DNA from: Streptomyces sp. NBC_00285
GTDB taxonomy: Bacteria; Actinomycetota; Actinomycetes; Streptomycetales; Streptomycetaceae
Direction: 5' to 3'
Assembly (NCBI RefSeq): GCF_036174265.1
Contig: NZ_CP108055.1
Location: 1,550,001-1,614,000, forward strand
DNA length: 64,000 bases
In this document: one piece after another, positions 8,600 through 17,423 of the stretch
How positions within the stretch are numbered: the first letter of the stretch is position 1
Layout: each line of letters opens with the position of its first letter
Notes under the pieces: generated by a model
The model's input: only the letters and a program-made list of their open reading frames with translations
What the model was told of the DNA's origin: nothing
The model's database searches: none
Made by a program: the position numbers and the translations under genes

Positions 8600-9208
8600 A
8601 TGCGGAACATGAGTGACGACCACACGCATGTCCAGGAGTTCTTCTCGGCCCGCGCGGCCGGCTGGGACAGCAGATTCCCGGACGACGGTCCGGCCTACGC
8701 CGCCGCGGTCGCCGGCCTCGGGCTGCGGGAGGGCGACCGTGTGCTCGACGCCGGCTGCGGCACAGGGCGGGCCCTGCCGCCCCTGCGTGCGGCCGTGGGG
8801 CAGTCCGGAGTGGTCATGGGTGCGGATCTGACTTCGGCCATGCTGGAAGCCGCCGTACGGGCCGGGAGGGACCGGGACGGACGGCTGCTCCTCGCCGACG
8901 TGACCGCGCTGCCGTTGCGCTCCCGGTCGCTCGACGCCGTCTTCGGAGCGGGCCTGATCTCACATCTGCCTCAACCGGCCGAGAATGTGCGCGAGTTGGC
9001 CCGTGTGGTGCGGCCGGGTGGTGTCCTGGCCCTGTTCCATCCGATCGGCCGGGCGGCGCTCGCCGCCCGTCAGGGGCGGCAGATCACCCCGGACGACCTG
9101 CGCGCGGAATCCAACCTCCGCGCCCTGCTGACCGGTTCGGGGTGGCGTATGACGTCGTACGTCGACGAGGACGCCCGGTTCCTCGCCCTGGCCGTCCGCG
9201 AGGACTGA
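8600..9208 (+). CDS. SAM-dependent methyltransferase (class I)
   Basis: This 202-residue class I methyltransferase has motif I (VLDAGCGTGRALP) near residue 47, an acidic loop at the end of strand 2 (GADLTSAML) and a post-motif (LPLRSRSLDAVFGAG). The substrate is unknown; the size and lack of extra domains resemble UbiE/type-11-like enzymes. Two ATGs (8600, 8609) are possible; the first is preferred because GGGGG lies just upstream, although the spacing is short. It is divergent from the MHYT gene. Confidence 0.85.
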   Translation: MRNMSDDHTHVQEFFSARAAGWDSRFPDDGPAYAAAVAGLGLREGDRVLDAGCGTGRALPPLRAAVGQSGVVMGADLTSAMLEAAVRAGRDRDGRLLLADVTALPLRSRSLDAVFGAGLISHLPQPAENVRELARVVRPGGVLALFHPIGRAALAARQGRQITPDDLRAESNLRALLTGSGWRMTSYVDEDARFLALAVRED

Positions 9209-9476
9209 CCGCGCTCACCCGTCGCGGCAACCCGCGCAGGGGGCGCGCGGGCCGGCGGCCGGTCGTCGCCGCCCACAGAGAGCGGACCTTTTCGAGGTCA
9301 CGCGCGCGTGGGCGACGACGTCATCCTCCGCCCAGGCGCCGAGCGAGTTGCTGCCCGCACCCCATGGAAACCCGGCAGGCTGCGGGGAGACGCTCACGGC
9401 ACTCGGCGACTGACGGCTTCACGCGACGCCCACCGCGCGGTGGTGCATGGCAGGGGCCGTCGATGGCCGGTGGGGC

Positions 9477-10901
9477 TCAGTGGCCCGGTTCCTCCGGCGT
9501 GGTCGGCGGCTCGGTGGGTGTCGGGCCGGGCGGACGGAAGAGGACGGCCCGGAGCACGGGTGGCGCGAACAGGGCGGTGACGGGCGCGGAGAGGGTCAGC
9601 ACGGAGCGGAAGGCCCGACCCACGACCGGGTCACCGGGGGACCGTTCGGTGACGCGGCCCAGATACCACCCCGCTACGCGGTCCGCGGGCCCGTCGGCGA
9701 CGGCGGTGCCGACCGCGCCCGGCATCTTGCGGTCCGCCCCGGCGGAGATGTCCCAGGCGAGCGTGGACGCCGCAAGGACCCTCTGCTGCACGCGCCGCGT
9801 GGTGGGCGTCCGGCGCCGTTCGGCCAGCGCGTCACGCAGGGCGACCGCGCTCATCGCGGCGATGGCCATGCCCTGCCCATAGATCGGGTTGAAGGTGCAC
9901 AGCGCGTCGCCGGTGGCGATGAATCCGGCCGGGTGGCGGCCGGGCAGGTCGTAGCGACGACGGACATTCGCGGTCCGCCGGTAACCGAAGGCCGGGGTGA
10001 GGGGTTCGGCCTCCTCGATCCACCGGTCCAGGAGCGGATGCGCCAGCCGTTTGGTGTACGTCTCGAACTCGTCGTCGTCCGTGGGCGGTTCGTCTCCTCG
10101 CAGCCCCGAGACGATGACCAGGTGGCTACCGTCCTCCAGTGGCAGGGCGCCGCCGCCGTGGACCTGGTCGGGGCCGGGGTAGACGAAGTAACCGACGGTC
10201 TCGCCGTCGAGGACGCCCTTCCTGCCGCGGTAGACACGGGAGGCATAGGCGAGCCCGGTGTCGATGATCTCCTCCTGCGGAGGCTCGGCGCCGATCGCCG
10301 TGAGCCACTGCGGTGCCTTGGTGCCGCTGCCGGAGGCGTCGACGACCAGGTCGGCCTCCAGGGCCCGGTGTTCCGCGCCGACGCCGTCCGCGCGGTCCCG
10401 CAGCAGCACGCCCCGTACCCGCGACGCGTCGCCGAGCAGACCGACGGCATCGGTCCCCTCCACCACGCTGACCGCCGGATGGGCGAGAACCCGCCGCCGC
10501 ACCAGAGCCTCCAGCTGCGCCCGGGAACCGGTGTAGATGTGCGTCGTCGCGGGCGAGCGGCGGAACCAGCGGCCGTTCTGCCACAGCACCATGTCCGACG
10601 GCATCCCCACCTTCGGCGCCCCCGCCGCCCGCAGCTCCGGCAGGAAGCCCGGCAGCAGCGACTCCATGGCCACCTGCCCGCCCTGCAGCAGGACGTGCGG
10701 ATGCCGGCCGTGCGGTACGCCGGGCCGGGCCCCGGTCCCGTCCGGGAACCGGTCGCGCTCGACGATGGACACCCGGTCGGCGTACCCGGCCAGTACGTGC
10801 GCGGTGAGGAGCCCCGCGAGGCTTCCGCCCACGACGACCGCGTGCCGCCCGCCCCGACCGCCGCTCTCTCCCCAACGGCCCGTTCCTACGGCTGAGTTCA
10901 C
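9477..10901 (-). CDS. FAD-dependent oxidoreductase (monooxygenase/geranylgeranyl-reductase-like)
   Basis: This protein of about 474 residues has an N-terminal FAD-binding Rossmann motif (VVVGGSLAGLLTAHVLAG) and a second FAD motif (ATGDALCTFNPIYGQGM) near residue 315, as in flavoprotein monooxygenases and reductases. The GTG start at 10901 is preferred because AAGGGAG stands about 9 nt upstream and the sequence before it lacks family character. The C-terminal 60 residues are proline-rich. Its substrate cannot be assigned. It is convergent with the methyltransferase gene; the 268-bp gap shows no further gene. Confidence 0.8.
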   Translation of the reverse strand: MNSAVGTGRWGESGGRGGRHAVVVGGSLAGLLTAHVLAGYADRVSIVERDRFPDGTGARPGVPHGRHPHVLLQGGQVAMESLLPGFLPELRAAGAPKVGMPSDMVLWQNGRWFRRSPATTHIYTGSRAQLEALVRRRVLAHPAVSVVEGTDAVGLLGDASRVRGVLLRDRADGVGAEHRALEADLVVDASGSGTKAPQWLTAIGAEPPQEEIIDTGLAYASRVYRGRKGVLDGETVGYFVYPGPDQVHGGGALPLEDGSHLVIVSGLRGDEPPTDDDEFETYTKRLAHPLLDRWIEEAEPLTPAFGYRRTANVRRRYDLPGRHPAGFIATGDALCTFNPIYGQGMAIAAMSAVALRDALAERRRTPTTRRVQQRVLAASTLAWDISAGADRKMPGAVGTAVADGPADRVAGWYLGRVTERSPGDPVVGRAFRSVLTLSAPVTALFAPPVLRAVLFRPPGPTPTEPPTTPEEPGH

Positions 10902-11428
10902 CGATCCGCTCCCTTGGTCGCCTCGTCGTGAGAGACACAAGTATCCCGTCCGGCGAGCAGAGTTGACCGTGTTCCGGCCCTTCCGCAACGGCCCGACCCG
11001 TTCGCTCCGGCGGCCCCTCGTGGGCCACCGCGTCACGGTGACGGTCCGGCCGTCGGCGACCTAGGGATACCTGCTCGTGTTCGAGAGCGGCGACGACGGT
11101 ACGACGTGGGCGAGGCCGACCGACGTGGAGGCGCCCGCAGGCGGGAATGCGGCTCCTCGCAAGCGTCCGGTGACGGCGACCTGGACGGCGTCGGGATCGG
11201 CCGGCACGCCGGCATTGGCGACGGCTGGGGCAGGAACATCCAGGCCGCGAGGACGTACGCGACCCTCCCCGCCGAACGATCCGCGACGCGTCCGGCCAAG
11301 GTTCCGTACAAGTCGCCGGCCCCCCTCGCCGGACTGCCCCCTTCTGCCGTCAGGCCTCCAACTCTATTTTGGATAGCAGAAGACGAACGTTCGGTGGGAC
11401 CACATCACTCAGGGGGAAGGTGATCGAC
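10902..11428. other. Gap of 527 bp with no supported gene
   Basis: Upstream region of the divergent FAD oxidoreductase and small hypothetical genes. Short frames exist on both strands, but none shows a ribosome binding site or protein-like composition. The AT-richer patch around 11360-11385 is the likeliest promoter region for the gene at 11429. Confidence 0.4.
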
Positions 11429-11725
11429 ATGTGGGGCAGGATCCGTAAGTCCAGTGCCAGATTGGTCGATTCCATGCGGATCGAGGAGCACACCGGCCGG
11501 GAGACCCGCTCGCACAATCTGTTCGAGGCCGCCGCCGCGTATGTCTCGGCCTGCGCGGAGGACGACCAGGACCGGATCGAGGAGGCCTCGGCCTGGGTCT
11601 CCCCGGAAGCGCTGTCGTTCGGGGTCAACGAGCTCGCGTGCCGGGCCGTCATCGCCCTCGCGCGGGAACGCGACGAGTCTCCGCGTACGGTGGCACGGGC
11701 GCTCCTCGGGCTACCGACAGCCTGA
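11429..11725 (+). CDS. Hypothetical protein, 98 residues
   Basis: I do not recognise this small protein. It is predicted to be helical, acidic in the middle (CAEDDQDRIEEASAW) and cytoplasmic. The ATG at 11429 is preferred over a GTG 9 nt earlier because GGGGGAAGG is properly spaced (8 nt) only for the ATG. Codon third positions are strongly GC-biased as in neighbouring genes, supporting real coding. No operon partner is evident. Confidence 0.65.
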   Translation: MWGRIRKSSARLVDSMRIEEHTGRETRSHNLFEAAAAYVSACAEDDQDRIEEASAWVSPEALSFGVNELACRAVIALARERDESPRTVARALLGLPTA

Positions 11726-11861
11726 CCGGATGACAAGGCATGGTCGATTCGCCCCCGTCCAAGCGGAAAACTGCAGCTCCGGGTGCACTTGGGAATCGTG
11801 ACAAGCGCCTCCCCCACCCACTAGGGTGCGCGCCGTTGGACGAACCTATCGGGAGGCTGGG

Positions 11862-12749
11862 ATGGCCGGGACGGACGAGGACGCCGTCGCCGCCGCGGAC
11901 GACGCGCTCTATGTGCTGACGGCGGTGCTGCTGACGCCGGCGAAGTTCCCGAGCGTGCTGGGCGACGACTATCCGGAGGCCTGCGCGGCGCTCGGTCTGG
12001 CACCGCTCGCCGACGGGTACGGCCTGGTGATCGGCCAGGACGGCGGTGGCGCCCGGTGGACGGTCGTCATCGACGACGTCTCACTGGTCGCCGTCGCCAT
12101 CGCGTCCTGGGACTGCGGCATGGAGTACGACCTGTCGCCCGACGAGCACACCGTCGTGGCCGCGCTGCCCGGCTGGCCCCTGGCGGTCGCCGTCGCCGCG
12201 CCCGGCGTGCCGGCGCCGCACGACCCCGATCCGGAGACCGCCGACGGCCCCGCCCTGTCGCCGCCGGACACCTCCACGTGGGGCGCCGCCCAGCGACGCC
12301 TGGGGGCCGACGAGATCGCGCTCCAGTGGGCGATGTGGCGCGAGCAGATCGACGACGCGGCCTTCCCCAGACCGAACGGCGGGTCCGCCGGGGACGGCAA
12401 CGGCCCTGACGGCGAGGTCACGGACCACGACGTCTCGGACAGCAAGGGCGCGGGCGAGGCCGAGACGGAGACGCCCAAGGGCCACAGCGGTATTCGGCGG
12501 GTGCTCGCGGAGGCCCGCGCCTATGTGGACACCTCGCCGCCCCTCGGCCGCGTCCGCTCGTCCTTCGCGTCGGGCGACGCCCGGACCCTGCGTGCCGACG
12601 GGCCCGGGTGGTCGCTGGTGGCCAGGACCGACGACATCGCGTTCGTGCTGCTCGACGACGAGCCCGGAGAGGTCCTGCCGGTGGGCCGGGGACCGGAGCT
12701 GCCGGGACTGCTGGAAGCGCTCGACAAGATGGCCGTTCGGCCCAGCTGA
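11862..12749 (+). CDS. Hypothetical protein, 295 residues
   Basis: No domain was recognised. The N-terminal half is hydrophobic and helical/strand mixed (DDALYVLTAVLLTPAKFPSV); a middle linker near residues 165-205 is rich in Gly, Asp and Ser; the C-terminal 90 residues look folded again (DIAFVLLDDEPGEVLPVG). No signal peptide or transmembrane segment was seen. A strong ribosome binding site (GGGAGG) supports the ATG at 11862. A clear hairpin follows the stop codon. Confidence 0.7.
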   Translation: MAGTDEDAVAAADDALYVLTAVLLTPAKFPSVLGDDYPEACAALGLAPLADGYGLVIGQDGGGARWTVVIDDVSLVAVAIASWDCGMEYDLSPDEHTVVAALPGWPLAVAVAAPGVPAPHDPDPETADGPALSPPDTSTWGAAQRRLGADEIALQWAMWREQIDDAAFPRPNGGSAGDGNGPDGEVTDHDVSDSKGAGEAETETPKGHSGIRRVLAEARAYVDTSPPLGRVRSSFASGDARTLRADGPGWSLVARTDDIAFVLLDDEPGEVLPVGRGPELPGLLEALDKMAVRPS

Positions 12750-12758
12750 ACCGCTGCG

Positions 12759-12797
12759 GCGCACCGGTCGGGCCTGTGTGCTGCCCGGCCGGTGCGC
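12759..12797. terminator. Strong hairpin terminator between convergent genes
   Basis: GCGCACCGGTCGGGC (12759-12773) pairs with GCCCGGCCGGTGCGC (12783-12797) with one internal mismatch and a 9-nt loop. It sits between the convergent genes ending at 12749 and 12804, so it probably terminates both. Confidence 0.75.
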
Positions 12798-12803
12798 GGG
12801 TGG

Positions 12804-12986
12804 TCAGCGGCCGATTTCCTTGCGGGTGACGCGGCGCAGCCTGCGCCGCTGTGAGGGGTCCAGTGTGAGGTATGCGGCGGCCGGGACTCCCAGGACGATC
12901 AGTAGGGCGACCCACCAGGGCAGCCAGATCAACAGGAGAAGCCCGACTGCCACACCCCCCGCGGCGATCTTCGCGTTCTTCGACAT
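12804..12986 (-). CDS. Small membrane protein, 60 residues
   Basis: A short protein with one long or two close hydrophobic segments (VAVGLLLLIWLPWWVALLIV) and a strongly basic C terminus (SQRRRLRRVTRKEIGR) likely to face the cytoplasm. The ATG at 12986 is set by an excellent AAGGAGG 8 nt upstream. Function unknown. Confidence 0.75.
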   Translation of the reverse strand: MSKNAKIAAGGVAVGLLLLIWLPWWVALLIVLGVPAAAYLTLDPSQRRRLRRVTRKEIGR

Positions 12987-13286
12987 GTGCGTCGCCTCCT
13001 TCGCGGCGGATGCCGCTCTCTGTCCAGAGAAACGGACCCGCGCTGTCTGTGGTTCCGAAGCGCGACCCTGAGACATCCCTGAGACCACGCCCTGAGACAT
13101 CCCGGATGCGTGTCTCCCGGGACGTGCTTCGAAAGTAGCGCCGTCCGCCCGTAGGACGGGCCCGACGGCGGCCGGTACGTGCGATCCGCAAGGCGGAGGA
13201 GTGACCCGCTACCGCGTATACCGGGGTGAATCCGGCGGACATGCGTGCCAGGCACCGGCGGGCCGGCGGGACCTTCGAAGCGCTCC
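12987..13286. other. Gap of 300 bp with short direct repeats
   Basis: Upstream of the small membrane protein gene. It contains CCTGAGACATCCC at 13067-13079 and again at 13091-13103, with a partial copy between them. No gene was seen. The repeats could be regulator half-sites or a slippage product. Confidence 0.4.
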
Positions 13287-14345
13287 CTAGCGGTCGGCCC
13301 GCAGCGGTTCACCCACCTCGTGCATGTGGCTCAGCGCCTGTCGGTAGGAGTCGACGAGTCCGGTCTCCGCGTAGGGAATGCCCAGATCTCGACAGTGCGC
13401 GCGCACAAGCGGCTGCGCGAGCCGCAGATGGGGCCGGGGCATGCTGGGGAAGAGGTGGTGTTCGATCTGGTAGTTGAGGCCTCCGAGGAACCAGTCGGTG
13501 AGGGCACTGCCCCGGACGTTGCGGGAGGTGAGCACCTGGCGGCGCAGGTGGCCCCAGGACTCGCCGTTCGGGTCGGGCATCTCCATGCCCTTGTGGTTGG
13601 GCGCGAAGGCCATCCCGAGGTGCAGGCCGAACAGCGCCTGGTGGATCGCCGCGAAGACCAGCGCCCTGCCGGGGGACATGGTGGTCAGCAGCAGCGTGGC
13701 GTAGGCGGCGACATGGCTCACCAGGAGGGTGGCCTCCACGGCGCGCTCCCCCGGCTCCTGCCGGCGCAGGTCCCGGAAGCCCTGGATCTTCAGGGCGACG
13801 CCTTCGAGGAGGGTGAGCGGGAAGAAGAGCCAGGCCTGGTGGCGGGTGAGCCAGCGCCTGAAGCCCGTGCGTACCTTCGCCTGTTCGCCGGTGAAGACGA
13901 GGACGTCCGCGACGACGTCGGGGTCCTTGTCGATGTGGTTGGGATTGGCGTGGTGGCGACTGTGCTTGCGGTTCCACCAGGAGTAGCTCATCCCCAGCAG
14001 CAGGTTGCTGTGCACGAGACCGATGGCCCGGCCGCTCGCCCTGTCGCCGGTGATCTGGGCGTGGCCCGCGTCGTGACCGAGGAAGGCGGTGCGGGCGGAG
14101 AACACGGCGAGGAGCGGGGCCAGCAGCAGCGTCCACCAGGAGTCTCCGGACAGGACGACGGCCGTGACGAGGCCGGCGAGGGCGAGTGCGTTGACGGTGA
14201 TGGCCCGGGCGTACCAGTCCTGGCGGCGCTCCAGGAGCCCCTGCGACTTCACCTCGCGGAGGAGGGGGGCGAACTCGCTTCCGCCGGGTGGGGAACCGGA
14301 CGTACCGCGCGGTTGGGGTGCGACGGTCGCGGCACTCTGGGACAT
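13287..14345 (-). CDS. Membrane fatty acid desaturase
   Basis: This 352-residue di-iron membrane desaturase carries the three histidine boxes: HDAGHAQ near residue 91, HSRHHANPNH near 127, and QIEHHLFPS near 298. Four hydrophobic segments flank these boxes, as expected. Such enzymes insert a double bond into acyl chains of membrane lipids using O2 and an electron carrier; the position of the bond cannot be predicted. The ATG at 14345 has GGAG about 7 nt upstream. It is divergent from the SNF2 helicase gene. Confidence 0.92.
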   Translation of the reverse strand: MSQSAATVAPQPRGTSGSPPGGSEFAPLLREVKSQGLLERRQDWYARAITVNALALAGLVTAVVLSGDSWWTLLLAPLLAVFSARTAFLGHDAGHAQITGDRASGRAIGLVHSNLLLGMSYSWWNRKHSRHHANPNHIDKDPDVVADVLVFTGEQAKVRTGFRRWLTRHQAWLFFPLTLLEGVALKIQGFRDLRRQEPGERAVEATLLVSHVAAYATLLLTTMSPGRALVFAAIHQALFGLHLGMAFAPNHKGMEMPDPNGESWGHLRRQVLTSRNVRGSALTDWFLGGLNYQIEHHLFPSMPRPHLRLAQPLVRAHCRDLGIPYAETGLVDSYRQALSHMHEVGEPLRADR

Positions 14346-14423
14346 GTCCGGGCTCCGGCTCTCTCAGGAAACGTGCTGACCTGAGCAAACGTACGAACCG
14401 GTGACCTGTCGCGACCATGCGGC

Positions 14424-14448
14424 GACCCCCCGTGTACGTACGGGGGTC
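14424..14448. promoter_or_regulatory. Inverted repeat in desaturase-helicase divergent promoter region
   Basis: GACCCCC (14424-14430) and GGGGGTC (14442-14448) surround a TGTACGTAC core, giving a near-perfect dyad about 80 bp upstream of the desaturase start. A TTGACA hexamer follows at 14470-14475 on the plus strand. An operator is more likely than a terminator because both neighbours are transcribed away from it. Confidence 0.45.
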
Positions 14449-14570
14449 AGCACCGTGCCACGCAGGGGGTTGACAACACCCTTGCGAGAATGTGAACCAC
14501 GTCACGCTTCTGCTACCTCGCAAGCCCGAGAGGTGCTGTATCCTCGACCACTCCGACGAACTAGTCAAGT

Positions 14571-17423
14571 TTGAGGAGAACCACGATCTCTGTCCAGGGA
14601 TTCCCTGCGGTATCACCGTCCGAGATTTCCGAACTCGCCTCATGCTGTGCCGTGTTCGTACCCGGGGACCCCGCCAGAACCGGCCATGTGGCCTTCTGGC
14701 GGCCCGACGGCACTCCGCCTCCGGCCGTGGCCGCGGGGACGCTCGAGGACCTGCCGCTCGCGGTCCCCGGCGACGGCGGTGTGGAACTGCTGAGCCTGCC
14801 CGCGGTGCTGCTGCCGGTCCGCGCGTCCCTCCCGGTCCTCACACGCGCGCGTGCCTCCGCACACGGGGACCGGGCGACGGTGTTCTGGGGTTCGGCGGCC
14901 GTGCTGGCCCTGCAGTGCGTGGCGCGCGGGCTGTTGCTGCCCGGACTGTCCGGGACCGACCACGACGCGTGGCGCATGGGTCCGCTGGGCGCGGCGGACG
15001 TCGAGCGCCTTCGTCGGCTCGCCGCCGCGATGCCGCCCGAGGCGCATGCAGTACCGCTGAACGCCGACGAGCCACTCAGACTGCCCGAGCCGGAGGAACT
15101 GCTGCGCGCCTTCCTGGACGCGGTCGCCGACGCCCTGCCCCGCTCGCCCGCGGCACCTCTCGTGACGGGCGGGCCCGCGTACGCCGCTCAGGAACCGCAA
15201 CACCTGCCCGAGCAGCGCGCGTGGGCGGCGGACGTCGCTGCGGGCCATGACGCGGGCGTGCGCGTGTCGTTGCGGATCGAGGCGCACAGCCCGGCCGCTG
15301 ACGGGGCGCCCTCCTTCCGGGCCGTTCTTCAGGCGCACAGCGTCAGCGATCCGACCATCGTCGCGGACGCCGCCGACGTGTGGGCAGGATCAACCGTCCT
15401 CGGCTCCCGCGCGCGGAGGGACGTTCTCCTCGCCCTGCGCCGGGCGGCACGCGCCTGGCCGCCGCTCACCCCGCTGCTCTCGGCTTCGGTGCCGGATGCC
15501 GTGGAACTCGCCGACGAGGAGGTCACCGACCTGCTGGGCGAAGGTACCCGGGGTCTCGCCGACGTCGGGGTCGGGGTGCACTGGCCGAAGGAGTTGGTCA
15601 GAAAGCTCACCACGCGCGCGACCGTCGGTCCGCCCGACGACATGGCGAAGCTTTCCTCCGCCGCTCCGTCGTTCCTGTCCGCCGACGCACTGCTCGCATT
15701 CGACTGGTCCTACGCGCTCGGGGACCACCAGCTGACGCGCGAGGAACTCGACCGGCTCGCCGAAGCCGATCGACCTGTCGTGCGGCTGCGCGACCAGTGG
15801 GTGCTGGTCGACCCGCACGAGGTGCGCCGCGCCCATGCCCGGCAGGACCACAAGGTGACACCCGTCGACGCTCTGAGCGCCGCCCTGACAGGCTCCGCCG
15901 ACGTCGACGGCCACAGGGTCGACGTGCAGCCCACTGGGTGGCTGGCTGCCCTGCGGGACCGCCTCGCGGACCCGGAATCCCAGGAGCCCGTCCCCCAACC
16001 CGCTGCCCTCGCCGCCACCTTGCGGGACTACCAGCGCCGGGGCCTGAGCTGGCTGGCCCGCATGACCTCCGCGGGACTCGGCTGCTGCCTGGCCGACGAC
16101 ATGGGACTCGGCAAGACGATCACGCTGATCGCGCTGCATCTGCACCGGCAGACCGACAGGGCCACCGCCGGGCCCACTCTCGTGGTCTGCCCGACATCCC
16201 TGATGGGCAACTGGCAGCGCGAGATCGAGCGATTCGCACCGGGTACGCCCGTGCGCCGCTTCCACGGTCCGCGGCGCGAGCTCGACGGCCTGGCCGACGG
16301 GGAGTTCGTGCTGACCACGTACGGCACCATGCGCCTGGACGCGTCCCGGCTGGCGGAGGTGGCCTGGGGCATGCTCGTGGCGGACGAGGCGCAGCACGTG
16401 AAGAACCCCTACTCGGCGACCGCGCGGGAGCTGCGCTCCATCGGGGCACACGCACGTGTGGCGCTCACCGGCACCCCGGTGGAGAACAACCTGTCGGAGT
16501 TGTGGGCGATCCTCGACTGGACGACGCCGGGTCTGCTGGGCCGGCTCGGCGCCTTCCGCACCCGGTACGCCCAGGCCGTCGAGAGCGGTCAGGACCCGGC
16601 CGCCGCGGAGCGTCTCGCCCGGCTGGTGCGCCCCTTCCTGCTGCGGCGACGCAAGGCGGATCCGGGAATCGCCCCGGAGCTGCCGCCGAAGACCGAGACC
16701 GACCGTGCTGTGTCCCTCACCCCGGAACAGGCGGGGCTCTACGAGGCGGTGGTGCGCGAGACCCTCGCGGAGATCTCCGGGGCGGACAGCATGGCGCGGC
16801 GCGGACTGATCGTGAAGCTGCTGACGGGTCTGAAGCAGATCTGCAACCACCCCGCGCAGTTCCTCAAGGAGGAGCAGCCGAGGATCGTCGGCCGCTCCGG
16901 GAAGCTGGAGCTGCTGGACGAGCTCCTCGACACGATCCTCGCCGAAGGGGCGAGCGTCCTGGTGTTCACGCAGTACGTGCGCATGGCCCGTCTCATCGAG
17001 CGTCATCTGGCGGCGCGCGGTCTGCCTTCGCAGTTCCTGCACGGCGGGATGCCGGTCTCCCGGCGCGAGGCGATGGTGCAACGGTTCCAGGACGGTGAAG
17101 TGCCCGTGTTCCTGCTGTCGTTGAAGGCGGCGGGCACCGGCCTGAACCTGACGCGGGCCGAGCATGTCGTGCACTACGACCGCTGGTGGAACCCGGCCGT
17201 CGAGGCGCAGGCCACCGACCGCGCGTACCGCATCGGCCAGACCCGCCCCGTGCAGGTGCACCGGCTGATCACCGAAGGGACCATCGAGGACCGCATCTCC
17301 GACATGCTGCGCCGCAAGCGGCAGTTGGCGGACGCGGTGCTCGGTGCCGGCGAGGCGGCGCTGACCGAGCTGACGGACGCGGAGCTGGCCGATCTGGTGG
17401 AACTGCGAGGGGATGCGCGATGA
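14571..17423 (+). CDS. SNF2-family DNA helicase/ATPase
   Basis: This protein of about 950 residues has an N-terminal bacterial SNF2-associated region (to about 480) and a full SNF2 motor: Walker A DDMGLGKT near residue 508, Walker B ADEAQHVKNP near 607, and the C-terminal motif VI QATDRAYRIGQTRPVQVHRL. It is a double-stranded DNA translocase, probably acting in repair or chromosome remodelling. The first possible codon is a TTG at 14571 with poor ribosome binding, so the true start is uncertain. Its stop overlaps the next gene's ATG, indicating an operon with the SWIM protein. Confidence 0.9.
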   Translation: MRRTTISVQGFPAVSPSEISELASCCAVFVPGDPARTGHVAFWRPDGTPPPAVAAGTLEDLPLAVPGDGGVELLSLPAVLLPVRASLPVLTRARASAHGDRATVFWGSAAVLALQCVARGLLLPGLSGTDHDAWRMGPLGAADVERLRRLAAAMPPEAHAVPLNADEPLRLPEPEELLRAFLDAVADALPRSPAAPLVTGGPAYAAQEPQHLPEQRAWAADVAAGHDAGVRVSLRIEAHSPAADGAPSFRAVLQAHSVSDPTIVADAADVWAGSTVLGSRARRDVLLALRRAARAWPPLTPLLSASVPDAVELADEEVTDLLGEGTRGLADVGVGVHWPKELVRKLTTRATVGPPDDMAKLSSAAPSFLSADALLAFDWSYALGDHQLTREELDRLAEADRPVVRLRDQWVLVDPHEVRRAHARQDHKVTPVDALSAALTGSADVDGHRVDVQPTGWLAALRDRLADPESQEPVPQPAALAATLRDYQRRGLSWLARMTSAGLGCCLADDMGLGKTITLIALHLHRQTDRATAGPTLVVCPTSLMGNWQREIERFAPGTPVRRFHGPRRELDGLADGEFVLTTYGTMRLDASRLAEVAWGMLVADEAQHVKNPYSATARELRSIGAHARVALTGTPVENNLSELWAILDWTTPGLLGRLGAFRTRYAQAVESGQDPAAAERLARLVRPFLLRRRKADPGIAPELPPKTETDRAVSLTPEQAGLYEAVVRETLAEISGADSMARRGLIVKLLTGLKQICNHPAQFLKEEQPRIVGRSGKLELLDELLDTILAEGASVLVFTQYVRMARLIERHLAARGLPSQFLHGGMPVSRREAMVQRFQDGEVPVFLLSLKAAGTGLNLTRAEHVVHYDRWWNPAVEAQATDRAYRIGQTRPVQVHRLITEGTIEDRISDMLRRKRQLADAVLGAGEAALTELTDAELADLVELRGDAR

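Noticed and set aside
15390..17261. 623-codon minus-strand frame opposite the SNF2 helicase
   Set aside because: Antisense of a gene with all SNF2 motifs; no ribosome binding site or domain.
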